This document shows, in pieces, positions 31,513 through 36,532 of a stretch of 36,532 bases of DNA. The number at the start of each line of letters is the position of its first letter. Position 1 is the stretch's first letter. Under the pieces are notes generated by a model. That model was not told where the DNA came from. It worked only from the letters and a program-made list of their open reading frames with translations, and searched no databases. The DNA comes from Candidatus Methylomirabilota bacterium (lineage in GTDB: Bacteria; Methylomirabilota; Methylomirabilia; Methylomirabilales; 2-02-FULL-66-22): positions 1,747-38,278 of the forward strand of contig JAPLLC010000017.1 in the NCBI GenBank assembly GCA_026387775.1, written 5' to 3'. A program made the position numbers and the translations under genes.

Positions 31513-32352
31513 TCACGCTTCACCGGCGCGAGACCCGCCGCGGGTCTCGCGTACGAGTGAAAGCGATTGTTCGACCATCTGTTGTGTTCCGAATCTCTTG
31601 TAGAACTCCACAATCTTCAGCTTGAAACCGCCATTCAATCGTTTCGCGATTCCATTGAGAATCTCGATCGGAATGTCTCCGTAGAATGCTTCTGCAATGG
31701 CTCCCGCGATGGCTGCTTGCGTGTCCGCATCACCGCCAAGTGAAACCGCGTTTCGTATGGCATCTTCGAAGTTGTCGGAGTCCAGAAAGGCAATGATAGC
31801 TTCGGGAACTGACCCCGGACAAGTCAGGCTGATCCGGTAGCCTGGGCGAATGTCTTCCGTTCGTCTGGAGAGATCGTATCCATATCGCGTGGAAATCGCC
31901 TCACGAATATCCTGTTTGCTGGCCTTGTTTCGAGCCATGAAGATCGCCAGCGCTGTTGCCTGTGCGCCCTTGATTCCTTCGGGGTGGTTGTGGGTACATT
32001 CAGCACTTCGCTTGGCCTGCTCCAACATCTCGCGCTCGTTCCCGAAGGCGTGGGCAACAGGACTGACGCGCATGGCAGAGCCATTGCCAAGGCTGTTGTA
32101 CGGTCTCGTTGACGGGGAAAGCATCCACAGCATGAACTTCGGTCCGTAGCCTCTCAGCGGATGCCGTCTCGCATATGACTTGATTGTGCGTCCGTAGTCG
32201 TTATCGCTGAGGAGCGCATCGGCTATGGCGACGGTCAACACGGTATCGTCCGTGTAGATCGAAAGCGGCGTGAACAGCCGGAAATCTTTCTTCTTCGTCC
32301 GGAGATTCTCGTAGACCGATCCGACTATGTCACCTGCTATTGCCCCTAGCAT
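31513..32352 (-). CDS. ADP-ribosylglycohydrolase family protein
   Basis: This 279-residue all-helical protein belongs to the DraG/ARH group, which removes ADP-ribose from proteins or nucleic acids using two Mg ions. Metal motifs are visible: GAIAGDIVGSVYE at the start, YTDDT (residues 33-37) and LGGDADTQAAIAGAIAEAFYG near the C-terminus. NHPEGIKGAQATALAIF also fits the family. Length is normal. It could reverse ADP-ribosylation by an unknown transferase or toxin. The cupin gene follows on the same strand. Confidence 0.93.
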   Translation of the reverse strand: MLGAIAGDIVGSVYENLRTKKKDFRLFTPLSIYTDDTVLTVAIADALLSDNDYGRTIKSYARRHPLRGYGPKFMLWMLSPSTRPYNSLGNGSAMRVSPVAHAFGNEREMLEQAKRSAECTHNHPEGIKGAQATALAIFMARNKASKQDIREAISTRYGYDLSRRTEDIRPGYRISLTCPGSVPEAIIAFLDSDNFEDAIRNAVSLGGDADTQAAIAGAIAEAFYGDIPIEILNGIAKRLNGGFKLKIVEFYKRFGTQQMVEQSLSLVRETRGGSRAGEA

Positions 32353-32410
32353 CGTGTTCTCTCATCTTGGTCGAACATCTGCGCGCAGGTTCCTCGATGA
32401 ACCGCCGCGG

Positions 32411-32743
32411 TCATCGCGGGACATCCATGTCTTGGTTCGGCTTCCATTTGTATACCCGCAGTTGTCCGTCTTCCATCCAACTCGCTTCACGAGTTGCGTA
32501 ATGGTACAAAACTTCTCCGATGAGTCCCATGCCAACCGGGATTGCCATCAGCAGGAGTTGGAATGCATGGAAAGTGCCGACATGCCGTCGGTATCCAAGA
32601 TAGGCACATACGATGATGAGCAGGAAGAGTCCAATGAAACCCAGCAGCTCGGCGATGCCGTGAAGTCTGTACCCAAGCGGTGTGCACTTCTGCTTGCCGA
32701 TACGCTGGCTTTCGTGATCCCACATTGGATATATGAATAACAT
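32411..32743 (-). CDS. Small membrane protein of unknown function
   Basis: This 110-residue protein has two or three hydrophobic helices (IAELLGFIGLFLLIIVCAYLGY and FHAFQLLLMAIPVGMGLIGEVLYHY) and a hydrophilic C-terminus (WMEDGQLRVYKWKPNQD). I recognise no family. It is on the minus strand in the array, 58 bp upstream of the ADP-ribosylglycohydrolase start, with only a degenerate box (GTTCGAC on the minus strand) in the gap and a good attC 12 bp beyond its own start. Confidence 0.7.
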   Translation of the reverse strand: MLFIYPMWDHESQRIGKQKCTPLGYRLHGIAELLGFIGLFLLIIVCAYLGYRRHVGTFHAFQLLLMAIPVGMGLIGEVLYHYATREASWMEDGQLRVYKWKPNQDMDVPR

Positions 32744-32755
32744 CTATCTTCTCGA

Positions 32756-32845
32756 GCCGAACGCTTGAAATCACGCGGTTGCGGCCGGTGAAGTCACCAT
32801 CAGAAAACGCGCGGTCCGCAACTCGCGTGCATTTCATTGTTCGTC
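32756..32845 (-). repeat. Well-formed attC site with three extrahelical bases
   Basis: GCCGAAC (32756-32762) and GTTCGTC (32839-32845) enclose arms beginning TGAAATCACGCGGTTGCGG (from 32766) and, reverse-complemented, TGAAATGCACGCGAGTTGCG (ending at 32836). They pair fully except for extra G, A and A bases in the right arm. The pattern matches attC geometry and again marks a minus-strand reading. Confidence 0.85.
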
Positions 32846-32850
32846 GGCGG

Positions 32851-33327
32851 TCATTGATACGCATCCCGAAGACGTGTGAACGTCGCCAGTGCTTCGGGCA
32901 CATCCAAAATGAGCGGGTCTTTTCGTTCCCAGTTGATGCCAACGCTACTGCTTACAGTGACTTCGAGTTTGCCCTCGAACAAAGTCCGAGGCTGCATCAG
33001 CAATCGTGAGAATCGAGACGCAAACACCGTTTTGGTTTCGACATCAACAATCACCAAGCGTTGCCGCAGGAACACCCCGAAACGTCGAATCCATTGTGGT
33101 ACGACAAGGTAACGTGAGTCATCGGACCAGATGAATGCGGGGTTGCAGTCTGCCAGTTGAAGGCCGTCCGACGTGTGTAATGTGCCTACAGTCGGATTGC
33201 TCATCGAATGCTCTCTGGCGTCACGGATCTCGGCGGTCCGTGATCCATCGGGTGACGTGGCCGTGTGTGCTCTACGCCATGGGGGCGTGTCGTAGGGTGA
33301 CCGTCGAGTTTTCGATGACATGGTCAT
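32851..33327 (-). CDS. Uncharacterised cassette protein
   Basis: I do not recognise this 158-residue protein. It has a hydrophilic N-terminus with SPDGSRTAEIRD, then strand-rich stretches (GLQLADCNPAFIWSDDSRYLVVPQW, QRLVIVDVETKTVFAS, KLEVTVSSSVGINW). The SPDG and WSDDSRYL motifs recall WD40/TolB-type blade sequence, but there are too few repeats for a propeller. No signal or membrane helix is seen. It is followed by a well-formed attC 5 bp after its stop, so it is a clear cassette gene. The start at 33327 is uncertain; an ATG at 33321 also fits. Confidence 0.65.
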   Translation of the reverse strand: MTMSSKTRRSPYDTPPWRRAHTATSPDGSRTAEIRDAREHSMSNPTVGTLHTSDGLQLADCNPAFIWSDDSRYLVVPQWIRRFGVFLRQRLVIVDVETKTVFASRFSRLLMQPRTLFEGKLEVTVSSSVGINWERKDPLILDVPEALATFTRLRDAYQ

Positions 33328-33418
33328 TAGTCCGAGGAACGTCGTGGCGCTAAGCTGCGCTCACGAATGGTTGGAAATAGTACCATGCAACCAAGATCTC
33401 CGCAGGAAGGAGTACGGC

Positions 33419-33460
33419 ACCCAACCCCTTGCGTCAGCTTGAGCACTAGGTTCGTTGGCA
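33419..33460 (-). repeat. Short attC-like remnant upstream of the BrnTA module
   Basis: ACCCAAC (33419-33425) and GTTGGCA (33454-33460) enclose 28 bp that include GTGCTCAAGCTGACGC on the minus strand, an L-box-like stretch. Only 42 bp long and without a full partner arm, it may be a deletion derivative. Confidence 0.4.
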
Positions 33461-33470
33461 TGGCTCGATG

Positions 33471-33499
33471 TTGACATTGTATACCATATGTGATATCTT
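33471..33499 (+). promoter_or_regulatory. Promoter of the BrnTA-like module
   Basis: TTGACA (33471-33476), a 17-bp spacer and TATCTT (33494-33499) form a good sigma-70 promoter. The spacer contains near-palindromic ATACCATATG, possibly an operator. The BrnT ATG starts only 5 bases after the -10 box, so the mRNA is likely leaderless. Confidence 0.7.
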
Positions 33500-33504
33500 G
33501 AACC

Positions 33505-33783
33505 ATGGGTATCATCTGGGATCCCGACAAAGAACGCAAACTGCTCGCCGAACGGGACATCGACGTTTGGGAGGTCGCCGGCATGATCGTCTCCGGCGAC
33601 TACCTCGCGATCCTAGAGAATCCCAGCCGGCCATCACAACAATTGTTCGTCGTCCGGTACCATGAATACACACATGTCGTCCCGTTCGTGATCGACGAAG
33701 ATGAGAATATCATCCTGAAGACCGTATTCCCGAGCCGGAGATTCCACCAATTCTACGGAGAAAGCCATGAAAGCGAAACTTGA
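33505..33783 (+). CDS. BrnT-like toxin
   Basis: This 92-residue RelE-fold toxin candidate begins IIWDPDKERKLLAERDIDVWEVAGMIVSGDYLAI, the DxxK...N-terminal pattern of BrnT/DUF4258-type mRNA interferases. It continues with the strand QQLFVVRYHEYTHVVPFVIDEDENIILKTVFPSRRFHQFYG. Such toxins cut mRNA when free of the antitoxin. It overlaps the downstream antitoxin gene by 17 bases. It is on the plus strand, opposite to the array, behind its own promoter, as expected for a self-sufficient toxin-antitoxin cassette. No ribosome binding site precedes the ATG. I am sure of the module, less so of the exact family name. Confidence 0.82.
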   Translation: MGIIWDPDKERKLLAERDIDVWEVAGMIVSGDYLAILENPSRPSQQLFVVRYHEYTHVVPFVIDEDENIILKTVFPSRRFHQFYGESHESET

Positions 33784-34066
33784 CAGCGCGGAACGGTCGA
33801 TTGAGCGTTCAGCGGCGTCCTATCGGCCTGCCTCCGGCAAGACACGAAAGCGTGTTGAGGGCATCCTGGAACGCTCGAGAAAGAGCCGGAACATCAACAT
33901 TCGTATCTCGGAAGCGACTCTTGCCGAACTGAAGCGCCGCTCGGAGCAGGAGGGACTGCCGTACCAAACCCTGATCTCGAGCATCCTGCATAAGTACCTG
34001 ATGAATCGGCTCGTGGACCACGAGGCAATCTCGAAGTCCCTGCAAATGCTGCGATCCGCCCGCTAG
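33767..34066 (+). CDS. BrnA/CopG-like antitoxin
   Basis: This 99-residue protein has a basic N-terminal half (SAERSIERSAASYRPASGKTRKRVEGIL). A ribbon-helix-helix DNA-binding core follows: SRNINIRISEATLAELKRRSEQEGLPYQTLISSILHKYL. It should repress the module promoter and bind the toxin with its N-terminal part. It overlaps the toxin gene by 17 bases; GGAGAAAG precedes the ATG. An attC-like site starts 12 bp after its stop. Confidence 0.85.
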   Translation: MKAKLDSAERSIERSAASYRPASGKTRKRVEGILERSRKSRNINIRISEATLAELKRRSEQEGLPYQTLISSILHKYLMNRLVDHEAISKSLQMLRSAR

Positions 34067-34078
34067 TTCGTTCCTCTC

Positions 34079-34143
34079 GCCGAATCTGCTTCACCGACGT
34101 ACTCCGCCCTCACGGGCCAGTCGCTTGCACGCGCTTGTTAGGT
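34079..34143. repeat. attC-like site after the BrnTA-like module
   Basis: GCCGAAT (34079-34085) and a canonical GTTAGGT (34137-34143) bound 65 bp. Arms around TTCACCGACG and CAGTCGCTTGCACGC pair only in part. The orientation cannot be set with confidence. Confidence 0.5.
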
Positions 34144-34224
34144 GCGGGAAGGCGCCCCTACTCCGCACATCTTGACGGTTCCCACCACTGGTGTCCCTGT
34201 CTGACCCTCTCGGCTCCTCATGGA

Positions 34225-35370
34225 TTACCAAAGCTGCTGTGAGGCCAGTTGTGCCCCTTCCACCATCGCCCGTAGTTTGGCCCACACGATCTTGGTGTCC
34301 ACCTTGTTACGCCAGGCCGAAGTCCCAAACCCGCAATCGCTGCCGACGATCACGTTCTCCCGTCCCACCAGTTCGGCATAACGGATCGTCCGCTCAGCGA
34401 CCAGTTCTGGATGCTCAATGAAGTTAGTCGTGGTGTCTAGCACGCCGGGAATGATGACCTTGCCCTCTGGGAGCTGCACATCCCGCCAGATCTTCCACTC
34501 ATGGGCGTGTCGAGGGTTGGCGCCCTCGAAAGACAGGCCCGCGGGACGGGCTCTCAGCACCAGATGGATAATCTCCTTGAGCGGGACGTCGTGGGCGTGT
34601 GGGTTTTCCCTGTTCCCCCAACAGATGTGCATGCGCATCTGCTCTGGTGGGAGCCCTGCGAGCGCGTAGTTGATCACCTCTACCCGCAATTCTACTACCT
34701 TTTTGAACTCCTCGATGGTCAGGTGTGCGAATTGGTTGACGCGGGTAAATGCAAGGTCTGGGCAGTCTAATTGCAGCACCAGACCAGCCGCAACGATGGC
34801 TTGATACTCGTCTTTCATGACATCGGCCAGGGCATAGAGGTAGGCCTCTTCGCTGGGGTAGTACTCGTTGGGAAGGAAGAAGGCGATCACGCCAGGAGAG
34901 GCCGCCGTCATAAAGACCTCTGCTCCCTCGACTGCAGCAGCGGCTGTTTGCAGATTTTCGATATCCTTGTGGACGCCAAGCCCCTCTTTCCAGCCGATCG
35001 GACCGGTGCACGCCGGTTGCGGAGACGGCCGGCCATATTCCTCAGTTCCTCGGGCAAAAAACTCCGGGAAGTCGGCGCGGTCTAACGACGGCCACGACCT
35101 GATACGCCTTTCTCCCTCAAAGCCAGTGAGTCGATCTCTGACATAGAGGACATAGCTTTCTCTGCCCTGCTCTCCATCGTTGATAACGTCCAGGCCAAGG
35201 TTGACTTGTTGCGCGACGACCTCAGCTACTCGCTTGCGGACTGCGGCGTCAAACATAGCGTTGTCCACTGGACGCTGCTCCTGCTTGGCACGCAGCAATT
35301 CCTGGAGTTCGGGAGACCTTGGCAAGCTGCCTGTATGCGTGGTCAGGATTCTTGATGTACTCCGTTGCAT
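34225..35370 (-). CDS. MetE-core-like cobalamin-independent methyltransferase
   Basis: This 381-residue protein matches the C-terminal catalytic half of MetE (methionine synthase) and lacks the N-terminal duplicated barrel. The N-terminus ILTTHTGSLPRSPEL is typical. Candidate zinc ligands are in order: His and Cys in MRMHICWGN, Glu in GLSFEGANPRHAH and Cys in VIVGSDCGFGTS. NDGEQGRESYVLYVRDRLTGFEG and PGVLDTTTNFIEHPELVAERT also fit. It transfers a methyl group to a thiol such as homocysteine, but free-standing MetE-core proteins use varied methyl donors. GAGGAGG precedes the ATG. It is flanked by attC-like sites on both sides and would be a large cassette of about 1.4 kb. Confidence 0.9.
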   Translation of the reverse strand: MQRSTSRILTTHTGSLPRSPELQELLRAKQEQRPVDNAMFDAAVRKRVAEVVAQQVNLGLDVINDGEQGRESYVLYVRDRLTGFEGERRIRSWPSLDRADFPEFFARGTEEYGRPSPQPACTGPIGWKEGLGVHKDIENLQTAAAAVEGAEVFMTAASPGVIAFFLPNEYYPSEEAYLYALADVMKDEYQAIVAAGLVLQLDCPDLAFTRVNQFAHLTIEEFKKVVELRVEVINYALAGLPPEQMRMHICWGNRENPHAHDVPLKEIIHLVLRARPAGLSFEGANPRHAHEWKIWRDVQLPEGKVIIPGVLDTTTNFIEHPELVAERTIRYAELVGRENVIVGSDCGFGTSAWRNKVDTKIVWAKLRAMVEGAQLASQQLW

Positions 35371-35563
35371 CTTCGTCCTCCTCAACGTCATAGACGGCAA
35401 CCCATCGTGTGCCATCGGGGCGAATCTCTGAGAGTGAGTGTCAACATTAGGACCCCGGTCGTCATCCAACTCAGCCTTCCAATAGTGCTCAGAGAGCCAT
35501 ACAACATGTTCCCTTATCCAGTATGTGGCCCTGGTAAGCCGGATAAGACAGAGTACCTCTGGC
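35371..35563. other. Upstream region of the MetE-core gene
   Basis: These 193 bp lie between the MetE-core start and the next attC. No gene is supported. A promoter for the minus-strand gene would be expected here, but no clear -35/-10 pair stands out. Confidence 0.3.
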
Positions 35564-35659
35564 ACCTAACGCCGTGCGTAACCGGGCGCCAGCGCGCGCA
35601 ACGCGACGGGAACCAAACAGCGGTGCTGTTTGGCGCTCCGGTTGACGCAGATGTTAGGC
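35564..35659 (-). repeat. Canonical attC site overlapping the protease stop
   Basis: ACCTAAC (35564-35570) and GTTAGGC (35653-35659) are both perfect consensus boxes. Arms TGCGTAACCGGGCGCCA (35575-35591) and, reversed, TGCGTCAACCGGAGCGCCA (35631-35649) pair with two extra bases in the right arm. An inner hairpin CCAAACAGC/GCTGTTTGG (35613-35633) fills the loop. The stop TAA of the restored protease frame is inside GCCTAAC on the minus strand. Confidence 0.9.
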
Positions 35660-36487
35660 CGCGTGCCCGTGTTGCTTGCGCCAGAAATCCGCAATTGTCT
35701 CTCTGATCAGGCGGGCTTTGAAGACGACACCTAAGTCGATCATCTGATTCACGCTTGGAATAGGGACTACGTTGTCGGTGCCGGAACCCAATCGATCTGT
35801 CCATCCGTGCGCTGTGTGAAGACCGCAGAGACCAACCCGAGCAGCTTCGGAGATACAACGTGGCCGTCCCAGGAGTGCTCATAGGAGAAAACGGGGCTTC
35901 CGCTAGACCCGGGAAACACCGATGCATCGATCAGAAAGACCGGATCACCGTTGAAGTCGAGATCGGCAGGGGTCGCTATAAAGCCCTGACGGACTATCGG
36001 TGTGTAGTGCTTCTCATCGAACATCCCGTTGGGGTAGCCTATAAAGAGAACGGCCCGCCACGTCTAGGCTTGCCAAGTCCTCATCAGTCGCAAGAGTCTC
36101 TGGAGTCACCGGTCGGACGAACGCGCGAACATTGCTGCGCGCATTAAGGTCGAGCTGCCACGAAAGAGGCATTACTGTCACGTCCACGTCAGCGTCCGGG
36201 TGACCATGCCACTGCCCCTCGAACCCCTCCATGTTCACGATGAAGGGCTCGCCAAGGATCGGCGTACCGTCGTCGGCCTCCTTGGTGAAGAACACGTACG
36301 CATTCCATCCAGACTTCACCACGTGCTTGTTGGAGACCAGGAATAGCTCATGGCCAGGGTCCGAGTCCGGATCACGGAACATGAAACTTGTACCGGTACC
36401 CACCGGCGTCCCGTCTAGCATCGTTGTCTCGATGCGGACAGTGCTAAACAGCAGCTGGCGCCCTTGACTTCGAATATGCATGGACAT
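35654..36487 (-). pseudogene. Trypsin-like serine protease, broken by two frameshifts
   Basis: Three frame segments together make one protease of about 277 residues. The first (from ATG 36487) has GTGTSFMFRD, catalytic His in FLVSNKHVVKSG and Asp in HPDADVDVTVMPL, then runs to LDVAG near 36055. The second has VLFIGYPNGMFDEKHY and the catalytic Ser in FPGSSGSPVFSY, and runs to VPAP near 35775. The third has NVVPIPSVNQMIDLGVVFKARLIRETIADFW and stops at a TAA within the attC box. The first shift looks like one extra G in a GGG run. The whole triad is present, so the breaks may be recent or sequencing errors. It has no signal peptide. Confidence 0.8.
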
Positions 36488-36491
36488 TCGA

Positions 36492-36532
36492 GCCTAACGC
36501 CTTGGGTAAGCAGCGGGAATGAAGCGCCAGCG
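36492..36532 (-). repeat. Start of a further attC site at the window edge
   Basis: GCCTAAC (36492-36498) is followed by GCCTTGGGTAAGCAGCGGG and is cut by the window edge. It begins 4 bp upstream of the protease ATG. It shows that the array continues to the right. Confidence 0.6.

Larger units (their letters stand above)
23444..36532 (-). mobile_element. Integron cassette array (or integrase-less attC cluster), running off the right edge
   Basis: At least 12 hairpin sites with RYYYAAC/GTTRRRY-like ends separate small unrelated genes, nearly all on the minus strand. Sites are 54-99 bp, and arms pair with one to three unpaired bases. Stop codons of the TPR, cupin, PH-like and protease genes lie within the R'' box of the following site. 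These are the marks of integron cassettes. Unpaired bases consistently fall in the arm that would be L'' for a minus-strand array, so the attI/intI end should lie to the right, outside the window. No integrase is present here. Inside the array, a stretch with palindromes and a short inverted-repeat element (23.9-24.34 kb) carries no attC. Confidence 0.8.

Noticed and set aside
23444-36532. CRISPR array
   Set aside because: The repeats are long, unequal hairpins between genes and not identical short repeats with uniform spacers, and no cas gene is present.

Overview
The window is 36.5 kb of high-GC bacterial DNA with no rRNA or tRNA gene that I could see. Tat-type and lipoprotein signals, several peptide ABC and TRAP uptake systems, an acyl-CoA carboxyltransferase/biotin carrier pair and the gene style resemble soil or groundwater lineages such as Rokubacteria/Methylomirabilota or deep-branching Proteobacteria. 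That placement is inference and weak; nothing here is a phylogenetic marker.

Left part (1-22.2 kb), chromosomal catabolic and transport genes. A GntR/FCD regulator with its own promoter and operator precedes a HpcH/HpaI aldolase cut by the window edge. On the plus strand follow a peptide-type ABC transporter (binding protein and two permeases, no ATPase), an orphan antitoxin-like HTH gene, an N-acyl-D-amino-acid amidohydrolase and a PilZ protein. A decayed fragment of a second amidohydrolase lies just beyond. A second, GsiBCD-like ABC transporter runs on the minus strand, again without ATPases. Then come a HAD hydrolase, a TatT-DctP-DctQM TRAP transporter whose TatT gene is frameshifted by a 14-bp tandem duplication, a carboxyltransferase plus an OadG-BCCP fusion, and a minus-strand group with a sugar-phosphate isomerase/epimerase, a class III aminotransferase and MscL.

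Right part (about 23.4 kb to the end), the most unusual region. It is a run of small, unrelated, mostly minus-strand genes separated by hairpin-forming sites with RYYYAAC...GTTRRRY ends. Several sites have arms that pair perfectly except for one to three unpaired bases on one side, and several gene stop codons lie inside the terminal box. These are the marks of integron attC sites, so I read the region as a chromosomal integron cassette array, or a cluster of attC sites lacking the integrase, with at least 12 sites. The asymmetry and the gene direction both point to an attI/intI end to the right of the window; no integrase is present here. Cargo includes DUF4156, DUF6790, DUF488, DoxX, SnoaL, ferredoxin-nitroreductase, TPR, DUF1810, cupin, ADP-ribosylglycohydrolase, a MetE-core methyltransferase, a trypsin-like protease broken by frameshifts, and two toxin-antitoxin modules. 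One module (HigBA-like) has a nonsense mutation in the toxin. The other (BrnTA-like) lies against the array direction behind its own promoter.

Repeats of note: a cluster of ACCC...GGGT hairpins whose stems co-vary (23.95-24.15 kb), a roughly 105-bp element with terminal inverted repeats next to it, an AATGACC/GGTCATT palindrome that ends the first binding-protein gene early, and three copies of a GGTGTCCGGTACC repeat.
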